From Sinohyriopsis cumingii (taxonomy: Eukaryota; Mollusca; Bivalvia; Unionida; Unionidae): a stretch of 64,000 bases of DNA. The stretch is taken from assembly GCA_028554795.2 (NCBI GenBank), contig CM068838.1:129801428-129865427 (forward strand). The letters are read 5' to 3'. The notes beneath the pieces were generated by a model. The model searched no databases. It worked only from the letters and a program-made list of their open reading frames with translations, and was not told the origin of the DNA. A program made the position numbers and the translations under genes. Shown in pieces: positions 11,740 through 21,440 of this stretch (position 1 is the first letter of the stretch; each line of letters starts with the position of its first letter).

Positions 11740-11980
11740 GATAGTAAGAAGTCAAAGAGCATGAATCAACATTTCTATAGTCAAACAAAAGACAAAGGCA
11801 TTTTTTCAAAACACAACATATTTTAATTCAAAATCACTTAACACTAACCAACAACTCTAACATTTTTAACAATAACCTAACAATATAAAATCTAAAAAAA
11901 TTTTCAAATCATAAACATTTTTTTCAATTTACACATTATTTTGGACAGGGCTGACAACGTTGTGAATGAAATTGTGATTT
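11740..11980. other. AT-rich spacer in Polinton 1
   Basis: No ORF. A- and T-rich, between the protease gene end and module c promoter. It could hold the 3' end of the structural-gene transcripts, but no histone-like stem-loop is present. Confidence 0.5.
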
Positions 11981-12495
11981 TCACTGTTGGAAGTCATTAG
12001 GCCATTGATGGACACTACGTTTCCTAGCTTGAGACAAAAGATAAGCATAATGGTCACAAAACCATTGATCTACTTTCACATCGTTTCTTGAAGAAGAACG
12101 AGGATCAAAATGAGTCACTAAATGTTCTAAAGAATAGCCCAGACTGCGATGATGCAGAAAATACACACAGTACTGTCCACACACCAAGGAATCTGTGCCT
12201 TGTAATTTCACATTATTGAATCGGGTGGTCTGAGCATTTCTTCTCATAAAGTCAATGATATCGTCTTCCAAAGGGGCAATCCATACGAATCGAAATATTC
12301 CACACATCCTTCTTGAGGAAAGTAGACGGCTACCCAGTGGGTTCCTGGGAGATGACTGTCGTCCGTGTTGATCACATAAGCTAGATGGTCTTGAGGTTTG
12401 CGATGAGGGAGTTCATCTTTAGCACAGACGACAGGATTCCAAGAAGCCGTATACGAACTGTGGTTCAAAAGGTAATAAAGTTACCAGGTATCCAT
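11981..12495 (-). pseudogene. Adenain-like cysteine protease (broken)
   Basis: Capsid maturation protease of the adenovirus/Ulp1-like fold. Catalytic motifs are present in order: His in GTHWVAVYF (near 12340), Asp/Asn region YFDSYG (near 12290), and Cys in CGQYCVYFLHHR (near 12165). The likely ATG is 12495. An in-frame TAA lies four codons later (12481-12483), and a single-base frameshift just after YFDSYG moves the cysteine half to another frame. It lies next to the major capsid gene, the usual Polinton neighbourhood. Confidence 0.82.
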
Positions 12496-12508
12496 GTTTT
12501 TTTCTTCT

Positions 12509-13024
12509 TCACAGGTAATGATAAATCATCAATTCGATCCTGACCTTTTGCTTGAAAATGTCTGACAAGTAAAAGGCGTTTGGCTCCGACTTCTTATTCT
12601 GGTCAAAGAGAGATTCGATGCGACGGCGCTCCAGAGACGTTAATGGAGGAGAAGAATGTTTATCCAAGCCTTTATACCACTCGTTCAACACGAATTCTAT
12701 CTCGATGACACCCCAAGCTTTGTCCAGATATTCGTCCAATTTTTCTTCTTGGCTCAACATCAGACATTTGTCGTGTTGAATTTGACTGGGATGATCGTTG
12801 TGACATCCACAGCACTCTTCCTTGATCAATTCTTTCATTACATCTGTCAGGAATGAAGCAAAACAAGAGACTAAATGGGCTTCTTGTTCTGGCCATCTCT
12901 ACTTCATCATGATAACTTCTTCGTCTTGGGATTCTTCTTCTTCTTCTTCTTCTTCTTCCACGGTCTCCTCACATTCCATCTTCAAAGTTTCTCCACTAGG
13001 TAAAGAAGGATAACAGTCTTCCAT
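12509..13024 (-). pseudogene. Conserved Polinton-associated Cys-motif protein (one nonsense codon)
   Basis: The frame starts at ATG 13024, runs through a polyglutamate tract, meets TAG at 12899-12901, and continues in the same frame to 12509. The downstream part holds the cysteine/histidine motif CCGCHNDHPSQIQHDKC, which I recall from predicted proteins of other animal Polintons. No enzyme function known to me. An alternative is that translation simply starts at ATG 12838, giving an intact 109-residue protein. Confidence 0.6.
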
Positions 13025-13029
13025 GGCTT

Positions 13030-14336
13030 CTAATAGTCTAGAATGACTTCTCTCAAACTGTTGATTTCTATGGCATTGTCAAATTCTGCATACAGGATGA
13101 CGTTCACCGTCTCAGTTAGAGCTTCTGCAAACTGAAGTTCCACACGAATCTGACCAGATTTTATAGGGTGCAAATGTCCCTCGTCGCTGCCTTGGTCTGG
13201 AGTGAAATCAAAAGCCCACAAAGCATAGCCTCCTGCATAATACTCGTACGTAATACCGTGACTGGTGTTGGTTCCTAACTGTCCCGTGGCTTCGTACAGG
13301 GACAAGTACGACCTCAAGTAATTCTTCTTCTCAAAGTCAGGTTCGAAAGGTCGGGTACACAAGGTTTTGCCATCGCGACTGACTTCAATCTTGGACACTT
13401 TGTAATGTTTAAACTCAAAAGGATTTTGATCGTGGACTCCGTTGAAGGCTCTATTCTCGACCATACCAAGGATTAAACGTTTAGGTAACTGCCCTTGGAA
13501 CAGATGATCTTCGATCATGGATCGCTGTCCAGCAGGAATGGTGAAGGTTTTCACTTCCACGCGACGTATGGGATACTTGGCGGTCGTTCTGCTCAACGTC
13601 TGACTAATGTCGTTTCCCACTTTAGGTAACACTTCCACACGTTTTATGTAGAGTCTGGCTTCTTGGATGATGGTTTTGTAATTGTCACTAGCAGCCACTA
13701 AATGAAAAGCGACGCTGCTACGATTCAGTCTCAGGCGAACATTCACCCCATTCAGCAAATACTTTTCTTGTAACCACATGTCCAAATGCAAACGATCCAT
13801 CAGTTCTAAACTCTGTCCATTTATGATTTTGTCTCTTCGTTCTACAAAGCCCTCATTGTGGTCTTTTTTTGCATCAATTTCGGTTTGGTCAAACTTGTCT
13901 GCATCGTCAGTTTTCCATACCACACAAGCATTGAGATGAGTGTTCTTGGCGTCTATTCCGTACGTCAAGAGATTTTCCAGGTACGCTCGATAAGGGTAAG
14001 TATCCATGCTGCTACTGACCAGTTTGTTATTCAAGTACAAATCCACTCCGCTAAACAAGGAATGCATGAAATTGTTGACGGGAGCCACTGGCTCGTCATC
14101 TATAACACATCCTGTTTTATCAAGAACTTTGACTTTCAGGTACAAGTAACTGCTATTCAAATCGATGTAATCTTCGGGCTGTCCTTTGATCTCAAACTCG
14201 ATGGGAGCGGAATCCGTCAAAGAGGAGACAGGGTGAAATTCCACCCATTGGGATTCTTGCATGGTCATCATAGTGGGTGGATGGCAAACAGATCCAGTTC
14301 CCACTTGGAACAGGCGCAAGACTCTCGGTGCATCAT
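13030..14336 (-). pseudogene. Major capsid protein, double jelly roll (hexon-like), N-terminal frameshift
   Basis: About 429 residues in one frame matching the animal F54H12.2-like family that corresponds to Polinton major capsid proteins. Recognisable segments are WVEFHPVSSL (near 14240), PIEFEIKGQPEDYIDLNSSY and the C-terminal strand ILYAEFDNAIEINSL. The only ATG-started N-terminus (ATG 14336) is in another frame and stops at about 14270. A one-base deletion near 14278 accounts for both. Forms the trimeric hexon-like capsomer with the penton encoded at 14779-15711. Confidence 0.87.
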
Positions 14337-14350
14337 TTTGTTTTTGTGTC

Positions 14351-14775
14351 TCAATAATCGAAAACGTCTAAGTCTCGAACGGTTTTTCTTTTCTTTGCCT
14401 TTCTAGCTTTAGACGTGTGAAGTCTGGTGAAAGGGTATTTTCTTCGTCGTCTCTTTCTGCCTTGTCCTTGCTGAATGTCTGACTTGGTAGCGTGCAGGGC
14501 ATTTATAGGTGTTTCTCGTCGGCTCAAAAGGTCTTTGCCGGTTTGCAACAAGACATTTTTGCCTGCCCTCAAGAAGGCTTCTTTGGGTTTTGTTTGTCGA
14601 TGATGACATTTTGGAGAAATTCTTTGCCGTGTGTCAATGCCGCATCTTTCAAGGCGTGCAATCCGCGTGTCACCATCGGTTTCAAGACTGGGGCCACCGA
14701 ACGAAAGGCTGATTTTAACATATCTCCTAAACCGTGTCCTCGCTGTCGAGCAACGCCTCGGTACACTGGATACAT
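14351..14775 (-). pseudogene. GLGD minor capsid / core protein (frameshifted)
   Basis: Starts with MYPVYRGVARQRGHGLGD and an amphipathic/hydrophobic stretch. The GxGLGD motif recurs in the Polinton 2 protein at 38742-39185 (THGNGLGDAVTS). The first frame stops at 14569. The second frame continues to 14351 with a strongly basic tail (GRKRRRRK, KARKAKKRK), fitting a DNA-binding pX-like core peptide. One indel near 14590 separates them. Lies between penton and major capsid genes. Confidence 0.68.
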
Positions 14776-14778
14776 GAC

Positions 14779-15711
14779 TTACGAGTCGTGAGAGAATCGT
14801 TTTCGAAAATGGAGTTTCACTGTGACTTTCTCTTTGGTGAATGGAATATTTTGTCCCAGATCTCCTTTTATAGCAATGTTGACCGTGTCCAAATAAGATT
14901 TGCTGACGGGCAAATAGTGAGGATGTACAAATTCGCGGTGGACGTGATAAGTGTTTCCACCTTCCTCGTCAGTGACCGTGGCAGAATCCACTTTGAAAGG
15001 AATGACACGCAGTAACGGCACGGAGGTGTGTCCCACCACGTTGTACTCCACCACATCGGAGTATACAAACATCAAATTCAGTCCTTGGTTCAGTTCTACT
15101 GGGGTACGAAAGAACTTGCTAAAAGAATCGTTGTCGGAAATGACTGGCAATTCGTTTTTCTTCATCATGGCCATCCTCATGTCCATGTCCCCGCCCAACA
15201 TGTCAAACAATTCAGGACAAAATAAGAAAGACAACATTTTGTGCCCCTCAGGAAATTTCATCAGGAAGCGACGAGCTACTTTGTGGTACTCCAGGGTGAC
15301 ACTTTTTCTGACACTCTCCAAAGCTTTCAGAAACACGACATTAAACCTAGAGCTTATGGTGCTGACCAAATGTTGACAACTAAAATAATAGCCTGGGGGA
15401 ATGATCAAGCGATAGGTCGTCTTTTGAGTTTCTGGGTTATATATTTTGTGATCATATTTGACGTGGGTTTTCGAGTACTGTTGCATTTGCTCGTCATGAA
15501 CTTCCACTGAAAAAAAATTTTGATTGGGAAGGACATTGAGGACTTGAGTCGGGTGAATGATTTCTACCAAAGCCACTTCCCAATGGGCTTCGTGATCTAA
15601 TGGGATGGCCTGAGGTAATTTGGCCGTGTAACAGCACAACGTGTTATTGGGAAACACCTCCATGGAACTGTCACTGGGTAAGGTTAAGTAAAATTGGTTA
15701 GTGTGACTCAT
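14779..15711 (-). CDS. Penton-like minor capsid protein (single jelly roll)
   Basis: Intact 310 residues from ATG 15711. The N-terminal pattern FYLTLPS, VFPNNTLCCYTAKLP and HWEVALVEIIHP is the hallmark of Polinton penton proteins (vertex capsomer). It overlaps the preceding membrane-protein frame by four bases. No stop or frameshift, unlike the flanking capsid genes. Alternative identity is unlikely given gene order penton, minor capsid, major capsid. Confidence 0.85.
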   Translation of the reverse strand: MSHTNQFYLTLPSDSSMEVFPNNTLCCYTAKLPQAIPLDHEAHWEVALVEIIHPTQVLNVLPNQNFFSVEVHDEQMQQYSKTHVKYDHKIYNPETQKTTYRLIIPPGYYFSCQHLVSTISSRFNVVFLKALESVRKSVTLEYHKVARRFLMKFPEGHKMLSFLFCPELFDMLGGDMDMRMAMMKKNELPVISDNDSFSKFFRTPVELNQGLNLMFVYSDVVEYNVVGHTSVPLLRVIPFKVDSATVTDEEGGNTYHVHREFVHPHYLPVSKSYLDTVNIAIKGDLGQNIPFTKEKVTVKLHFRKRFSHDS

Positions 15712-16130
15712 AATTCCAGAGTTCTGTGGCTGTCCGAGGGGTTACTGGACGTCAGAGGCGTGTCTCCGCCCAAAATGGGGTTGTTGTTGTTGTTGTTGGA
15801 GTGGTGACTGGCACTGGCACTGGACACAAGGTTCCCGTGGTTCCCGTTCGAGGAGAATTTCAGGGAGGGATTAGGAAGCAGGTAACCGATGCAACTGCTC
15901 AATAAAATGGTCCACAATTGTTTGTCTCCTTGTTGCAAACTCAAATTGGCAATGGCTGCCCCGATGACACAATACACCACGAAGATTTGGCAGAAAAAGA
16001 CGATTTGCGTTTTAGGCACACGTTCTCCACACCACACCCACAAGGGTTGTTTTTGTAAATCTTGCAGAGAAGAACTAGGTGAAGGAGTGGTCGAAGTAGC
16101 TGCGTCTGTGTGAAAGGGTATGATGGTCAC
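15708..16130 (-). CDS. Small membrane protein (conserved in Polintons)
   Basis: About 140 codons with two adjacent hydrophobic segments (IVFFCQIFVVYCVIGAAIA and LWTILLSSCIGYLLP) and the conserved end GYLLPNPSLKF, then an Asn/Ser-rich tail. I recall this two-helix protein from other Polinton gene sets; role unknown, perhaps in a virion membrane or entry. No in-frame ATG exists upstream of the helices. The frame opens at GTG 16130 and a CTG near 16070 would suit the family, so the start codon may be lost. A TATA-like element (16135-16142) sits just upstream. Confidence 0.65.
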   Translation of the reverse strand: MTIIPFHTDAATSTTPSPSSSLQDLQKQPLWVWCGERVPKTQIVFFCQIFVVYCVIGAAIANLSLQQGDKQLWTILLSSCIGYLLPNPSLKFSSNGNHGNLVSSASASHHSNNNNNNPILGGDTPLTSSNPSDSHRTLEL

Positions 16131-17884
16131 TTCTTTTTATAGTCGATGACTTGCGAAGCGTCGATCCAAGAATCAAAACGGGGTGGATATCCTTTCCAAC
16201 GTACTTTGACTTCTTTGACACGTCGTTTGCCTACTTTACGGGTTCTGCGTTCGAGAATGCTTTCGATGTCGTACACGTCGTCTTCGTCTTTGGTGACACG
16301 TTGTAACTCGGGCAAATAAAACGTTCCTTTGAGTACTTCTCCGTTCATGTCTTCCAATTTATAGACGGCAGGATGACGGCCATGCACTCGTCCGGTGACA
16401 CGAAACAATTCGGTCGTCCAGTTAGGTAAGTAACCTTTGTCGAAAGTGCGTTTGGTTTTGCCAATGCGCACCCAATCTCCTACGGTCAACTCTCCACTTT
16501 TCTTGGGGACAGCCCTCGTCGGGGACGTACGAAACAGGCGCTCAAACACCAGTACATCGTTGTCGGGAGTCACTTCTTGCGGGGCACGTCCAATGCTTTG
16601 ATGGTAAGATTGGTTGTACGCTTGCACCAGGTGTGGTAAGATGTCGATGTACTTCAGAGTGTGGTGATGCGTAAAATATTTCCACATGCGTTCTTTCAAA
16701 GTTCCTTGAAAACGTTCCACGATGCTGGCTTTGGTTTCGGGATTCTCGGTGGTAAAAAAATGAATGTCACGTTTCTTTAATTCTTTTTGGAAAGCTTGGT
16801 TCAGAAATTCGGTGCCTTTGTCCGTTTGCCATCGAAGAGGGTGACGACCGCTTTGTTTCAACACTCGTTGCAGGGCTCGCACTAACTCGCTGCTCGATTT
16901 GGAAGTCAAGGGTACGACCCAGGCAAATTTGGAAAAGACGTCGACGACACAAAACAAATATTTGTAGCCACGATTGTAGCTGGCCAAATGAGAGACATCG
17001 GCTAAATCGGCTTGCCATTGATGATCGATGCCTTCCACTCGGGTGCGACTTCTGGAAAACTTGCGTCGAATGGGTTTGTGTAAAGTGTAGGTAGCTTGTT
17101 CTTGTAACCATCGTTGCACTTGAGGTAAACGGAGACTTTTCAGTCGAGTTTTGGCAGCACGATACAATTTTTGAACTCCTGCGTAACCTGCAGGATGGGA
17201 GGGATCGTAGTAAATGCTGGCGAACACTTTTTCCATTTTTTTGGTTTGTGTGTTAATAAGGACCCACTCTTGGAAGATGCTACTCTTTTTCTCTTGGGGT
17301 ATTTTCTTGGATTGTAATGCTTTCCGTGTGCGACCGATAATAGGTGCCGAGGAGGAGGAGGAGAATGCCTGAACAGGGGATATTTTTTCTTGTTTCACTT
17401 CTGTCTTCACCTTCTTTTTCTCTTCTGATGAAGAAGAGGTGGTCATCATCTTTTTAATCCATCCAATTCTGGAGGTAGGTGGTGTTGTTAACTTGCGTAC
17501 TTTTTCTGGTGGAGTTTGAAACCCTTCCTCTTCTTCTTCTCTTTTGTCTGTCTTGGTCACTGGTAGTAGTAGTGGTGGTGGTGGTGGTAGTGATGGTGCT
17601 GGACTTTTCATCAAGGTCTTAAAATCTTTCAGAGTGGGAAGAGCTGTTTCGTCTAAAGCTTTTTGGTGAAAGAGTTGCAGTCGTTGCAAGAGTTGACCGT
17701 ACTTTTGCGATTTTTCTGTTTCGGACAAATCGTGACGATCCATCAAGGTTTGCAATTCGTGTTGTAACTGGGACATTTCGCTCAAATGGGGATTGGGAGG
17801 TAAATGCGGGGTGCGTTGTTCTTGCCAACGATGGTATTCCATCCATCGTTTGTAAGGCACTAAAGCTAGTTTTCGTCCTTCCAT
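16127..17884 (-). CDS. DDE integrase with chromodomain, N-terminally fused
   Basis: Intact 585 residues. Retrovirus-like catalytic core: D293 in WQADLADV, D355 in QTDKGTEF, E390 in IVERFQG, spacing D-35-E. A chromodomain lies at about 537-580 (YDIESILERR, VRWKGYPPRFDSWID). Catalyses insertion of element ends and probably targets methyl-histone chromatin. Residues 1-95 (LALVPYKRW, LSETEKSQKYGQLLQRLQLF) look like a separate small Polinton protein joined by a low-complexity Pro/Ser/Glu linker (96-200). ATG 17884 follows a TATA element at 17930-17939. The last codons of the gene contain the TATA element of the next gene. Confidence 0.92.
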   Translation of the reverse strand: MEGRKLALVPYKRWMEYHRWQEQRTPHLPPNPHLSEMSQLQHELQTLMDRHDLSETEKSQKYGQLLQRLQLFHQKALDETALPTLKDFKTLMKSPAPSLPPPPPLLLPVTKTDKREEEEEGFQTPPEKVRKLTTPPTSRIGWIKKMMTTSSSSEEKKKVKTEVKQEKISPVQAFSSSSSAPIIGRTRKALQSKKIPQEKKSSIFQEWVLINTQTKKMEKVFASIYYDPSHPAGYAGVQKLYRAAKTRLKSLRLPQVQRWLQEQATYTLHKPIRRKFSRSRTRVEGIDHQWQADLADVSHLASYNRGYKYLFCVVDVFSKFAWVVPLTSKSSSELVRALQRVLKQSGRHPLRWQTDKGTEFLNQAFQKELKKRDIHFFTTENPETKASIVERFQGTLKERMWKYFTHHHTLKYIDILPHLVQAYNQSYHQSIGRAPQEVTPDNDVLVFERLFRTSPTRAVPKKSGELTVGDWVRIGKTKRTFDKGYLPNWTTELFRVTGRVHGRHPAVYKLEDMNGEVLKGTFYLPELQRVTKDEDDVYDIESILERRTRKVGKRRVKEVKVRWKGYPPRFDSWIDASQVIDYKKK

Positions 17885-17929
17885 GGGATGTCAAGGGTCG
17901 ATTCTGAGATCTTGGGACTCCAGAGGGCC

Positions 17930-17939
17930 TTTTTATCTT
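17930..17939 (-). promoter_or_regulatory. TATA element upstream of integrase
   Basis: Minus strand AAGATAAAAAGG about 48 bp before ATG 17884, overlapping the 3' end of the upstream gene. Equivalent elements lie at 16135-16142, 18387-18396, 19392-19401, 20165-20173 and 20966-20974. Confidence 0.55.
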
Positions 17940-18337
17940 GCTCCCATCAGTCCTCCCAACATGGTTCCCAAGACTCCTTTCAGTAAGGGGCCTAGCAAGA
18001 GGGGTAAAATTCCTCCACGTTGGACCAGCATCTTCTTCTTTTGTCGGAGGGGGATTTTCTTTTGAACCATTTGACGCAGAACGTGACGATGTTTGACTAA
18101 GCATTGTTTCTGGTGTTTGGACAAAGGGATCGTGCCTTTCAAGACGTTCAAACAACATTCGCACATGGTATCGATGACCTCTTTGGAGGCTGATTGAATG
18201 AGTTTTTTTCGTAGGGGTGGAGAAGCTTTGGACAGGACAGATAACATGTCCCCATGTTTGACTAAACGAGGAGGTAGTCCTTTCCTTTTCTTTCCTTGGG
18301 GTTGTTTAGAAGAGGGATGTTTTCTGCAGGGTGACAT
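17933..18337 (-). CDS. Basic conserved Polinton protein with hydrophobic C-terminus (pVI-like candidate)
   Basis: 134 residues from ATG 18337, chosen because the TATA element at 18387-18396 excludes the longer non-ATG opening. Highly basic (KKIPLRQKKKML), with a central region VIDTMCECCLNVLKGTIPL and a glycine/leucine-rich hydrophobic end (GGILPLLLGPLLKGVLGTML). This architecture is common in Polintons and resembles adenovirus pVI-type internal capsid proteins that disrupt membranes; that role is inference. Frame intact. Confidence 0.65.
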   Translation of the reverse strand: MSPCRKHPSSKQPQGKKRKGLPPRLVKHGDMLSVLSKASPPLRKKLIQSASKEVIDTMCECCLNVLKGTIPLSKHQKQCLVKHRHVLRQMVQKKIPLRQKKKMLVQRGGILPLLLGPLLKGVLGTMLGGLMGAR

Positions 18338-18391
18338 CTTTGAGTCTTCAACACCAAAAACACTGATACCCGACTTGGTCACACACCTTTT

Positions 18392-19354
18392 TTATACTGG
18401 AACGCGTCGCCACTGATTGTCTTTACGTCGTATCAACTTGAGGACAGGCATGACACGTCGTGCAGGGGTACGTAACGGACTAAATCGAGTCAGTTCTTGC
18501 TTGGACAAATCCAGTAAACTTTGTAACATGCCCGATCTTTCTTGAACTTTGATTTTGGGAGAAGGTACTTTGTGAGCAGCAGCCACTGCCACTAAATTGG
18601 AGGGTCCTGCCACTGGGGAAGTTCTTCTTGGGGTCATCAGCGGAGAAGTTCTTGGTGTGATCAACGTCTCCAAGTACTCTTCAGTTCTTGGTGACATCGA
18701 CGGAGAAGTGAATGAACCTGAGGCTGCCGGAGACGTGGTCACCGCCTTTGCAGGTTGTGATTTGCGAGTGTAAGGTTGCGTCCTGGCCGACGTGCCTCTC
18801 TTGCGACTAGTTTTCTTCTGTGGACTTTTCTTTTTCTGGGGACTTTTTCTCTGTTTCTTTTTCTGGGGGCTTCTTTTCTTTTTCCGGGGTGGTGTCTGGT
18901 AAGAGGAGGGTCCCGCCACTGGAGAAGTACTTGGAGACACGGGTCTCCTTGGGGACCTGGTCTTTTTCTTCTTCTTGGAGCTTCGTTTGACTTTTTTCTT
19001 GGGGAGAAGTTTGGGGGCATTAGGATCCCATCTTAAGAGAGAGCGAATGATGACCCCTCCTAGAGTACCGCTCCCTCCAGGTTTCAAAATGATTTGTTTT
19101 TTGGTTTGAGTGTCGATGCGGGGATCGGCCAGTTGGGTCAAAGCGACTTTGTTTCGATCGAAAAAGCGTTTGGTTTGATGAGGAATCTGAATGATTCCTT
19201 GGAGTAATTGATGTGCTGTCACCGTGAACCATCGTAAGACTTCTTTGAGACTAGCTTCTAAGACACGAGCTCGTATTTGTGGATTTTTTTATCGACTGAT
19301 GCCATACAAGGCACGAATCAATTTGACGGGGAGATGTGATTGAAGGGACGTCAT
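18392..19354 (-). pseudogene. Lysine-rich core-like protein (one nonsense codon)
   Basis: Starts at ATG 19354, 40 bp below the TATA element 19392-19401. An in-frame TAA at 19289-19291 (beside an A7 run) interrupts after 21 codons, and the frame continues to 18392. N-terminal domain with AHQLLQGIIQIPHQTKRFF and LADPRID. The middle is a long Lys/Arg/Ser/Pro repeat region (PQKKKQRKSPQKKKSPQKK) typical of nucleic-acid condensing proteins, and the C-terminus is again ordered. Likely virion core protein; inference. Confidence 0.6.
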
Positions 19355-19414
19355 GTTCACACTGTGTGAGACAGACGAAAAGGGTCTGAGGTTTTTATAG
19401 ATTTTTTGGTGCGG

Positions 19415-20119
19415 TTAAGTCGAGGACGGAGACGTGTACAGGACAGGCCCTCCGTCTTGACCCCAGTGGTGAAACAAGTGGGTACGAAATCGCAAATCAT
19501 CGGGGGTCGTAGGTTTCAAATCGACGAGTAAATAGGCGTGTGGAGTTTGAGTGGCATCGTCGTACGCCTGAGTCAGCCAAGGCGTTCCTAACTGTTTGGC
19601 TAAGACTTGCACTTGCGATTTATCTCGAGGGCTTTTAAACAAGACCACGTAATGCGCATTAAGACTGATGGTGCGATGGGCTTTACTTTGTTGAAACAAA
19701 TTTTGGGTGATGTAAACGACACTGGCATTACGGTGATGCCCTTTTGCGCGTGAACCACAGTTTAATTTCTTCTTCTCCTAACATGTCGTCGAAAATGACC
19801 AAATGGGTTTGCCGTCGTCTTCTTTAGGAATGCCTTCCACAAACACGATGGAATCGCCTTGACTTTCTCGCAAGAGGCTGTACGCCGATTGCCACTCTTT
19901 GTAACACCACACGATGCGTTGAGGTGGACGATCGATCAAATGATGTTTATGTTCGATCAAACGTTTGACGAATTCGGTTTTGCCTGAACCGCTAGGTCCA
20001 GCAATGAGCATGTTAAAGGGATGGCGAAGATACAAAGCCTCCCAACTGGCACGATCTAAGTGTTCGTCGATGACTTTGACAGTGGAGGAAGAGGGAGCAG
20101 AGACAGCAGAAGTAGCCAT
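19415..20119 (-). pseudogene. FtsK/HerA-type genome packaging ATPase (two frameshifts)
   Basis: ATG 20119, following a TATA element at 20165-20173. Walker A is GPSGSGKTEF (near 20000), Walker B is LVIFDDM in a second frame (near 19790), and the sensor segment VVYITQNLF is in a third frame (near 19710). Indels near 19798 and 19745 separate the three. Drives DNA into the capsid in the Polinton/adintovirus lineage. Compare the better preserved ATPase of Polinton 2 at 50681-51339. Confidence 0.85.
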
Positions 20120-20203
20120 AGTGTCAGGAATGTCACTTGTGACACGAAAACAAACAAGACGAGAGTTTATATACTTTTTTTCAGAACACATTTATTGAAT
20201 GTT

Positions 20204-20735
20204 TTAAAAATGAATACGAAAGGCAAAAATACATAAAAGCCAAAGGCTTAAGTACAACGATAAAAGGCACATGAAAATCATTAACGTGGAATAAAAACAA
20301 GTGTCTGTACAACATGTTTTGGGTAAAGTTCTGACCAGTTCTATAGGGGGTAAGGTCACACAAGTGTCCTCCCGAAAGGGTCTTTCAGGCCTGTCCACGA
20401 CAGTCCTGTCCTGGGTGACGGGTTCTTCTGGCACCGTCACTAACACAGGTTGAAAAGTAACTTTTTTCTTTGGACGTTGAAAGGAAGGATCACAACTATC
20501 GTGCATACTGGGCCACTTCTTGGGTCCAAGCCTCAAAACCCCTCTTTTTCCAGTCACGGACATCTGTCCAATGGGGGTGTAAGTCACAAGCTACACACAC
20601 ATCGTCATACACCTCTTGGGTAGCTAAAAGTTGACGAATCTTTTTTTCCCGTAGAGGTCGAGAAGTATCCAGATGAAAACGTAAGGCTTTGAGCAAAAGG
20701 AGTCTCTAGTGAACATTTAAAGGCACCACTTTCAT
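20204..20735 (-). pseudogene. Putative tail-anchored protein (broken)
   Basis: ATG 20735 is followed by TAG at 20706-20708. The same frame then runs to 20496 with VYDDVCVACDLHPHW. An overlapping second frame, 20587-20204, ends in a strongly hydrophobic segment (STLMIFMCLLSLYLSLWLL) a few residues from the C-terminus, as in tail-anchored membrane proteins. One nonsense codon and one frameshift would join them. No family recognised. Confidence 0.45.
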
Positions 20736-20956
20736 GTTGAATGGGGTGGTAAATACTGTTCGTAAAGAGTCCACAAGGAATCGGCTGGTAAACGAAATCC
20801 CAGAAAACAAGTCACTAAGACACACACCACTTGTCCACCCAAATTGAATGGATACAGTTCTTGTAATAATCGATGGTAATGATCCACGGTTTGAATATGG
20901 TCAATGAGTTCCTTCCACGGAATCTGTTGAATTACATACGACATAAGTCGTGGCAT
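20732..20956 (-). CDS. Hypothetical small protein
   Basis: 74 residues, intact, with a hydrophobic patch GGQVVCVLVTCFLGFRLP. The TATA-like element 20966-20974 is so close to ATG 20956 that the internal ATG 20944 may be the real start. It overlaps the 3' end of the upstream gene by 56 bases. Not recognised. Confidence 0.4.
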   Translation of the reverse strand: MPRLMSYVIQQIPWKELIDHIQTVDHYHRLLQELYPFNLGGQVVCVLVTCFLGFRLPADSLWTLYEQYLPPHST

Positions 20957-21419
20957 GGCAGCCTGTTTTTATAGTCTCTTTGTTTCGGAAACAATACACG
21001 TACTTTCTAGCCAGAGATCTTCGTTCTCCAGTGGGGAATCTAAAACTTGCATACTGTAACCTAAACTTCAAAGTTTGTTTAGATGTTTCCTCTTCCGAAA
21101 AGTAGATTCCACGTGAAATATGTTGGTAATCCTTTAACTTGTCTTCCTCAATGCGTTGCACTAGGTGAATCTCGAAGTAACCAAAATGATCAACACGTGG
21201 ATCATCGGGGGCCTGGAAGTATTGAACAAGGTCTGACCACTGAAACAATTTCTGACGAATCAGTTCTCTTATACCATTCAGGTACCAGTGGTTAAACATC
21301 TGGTGACGAAACGGATGCAATTGTTCTTTACGTTTCACTTGTATTTTGACCAGCTCTCGGTAAATGCGTTCTCTCAACTCCACAGGCAAAGCACGAATGT
21401 TCTCTTGTAAAGTATCCAT
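20901..21419 (-). CDS. F-box-like small protein, paralogue 2
   Basis: 172 residues from ATG 21419. The N-terminus IRALPVELRERIYRELVK fits the first helices of an F-box (LPxEl..rI...L), and the neighbour at 21441-21837 has IESLPKELQERIYKDVWQ at the same place. Later segments (QWSDLVQYF here, QWSEITHYV there) also pair, so the two are tandem paralogues. A role in ubiquitin ligase recruitment is only an inference from the short motif. Confidence 0.5.
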   Translation of the reverse strand: MDTLQENIRALPVELRERIYRELVKIQVKRKEQLHPFRHQMFNHWYLNGIRELIRQKLFQWSDLVQYFQAPDDPRVDHFGYFEIHLVQRIEEDKLKDYQHISRGIYFSEEETSKQTLKFRLQYASFRFPTGERRSLARKYVYCFRNKETIKTGCHATTYVVCNSTDSVEGTH

Positions 21420-21440
21420 GAATAGGTCAGTCCGTACAAT

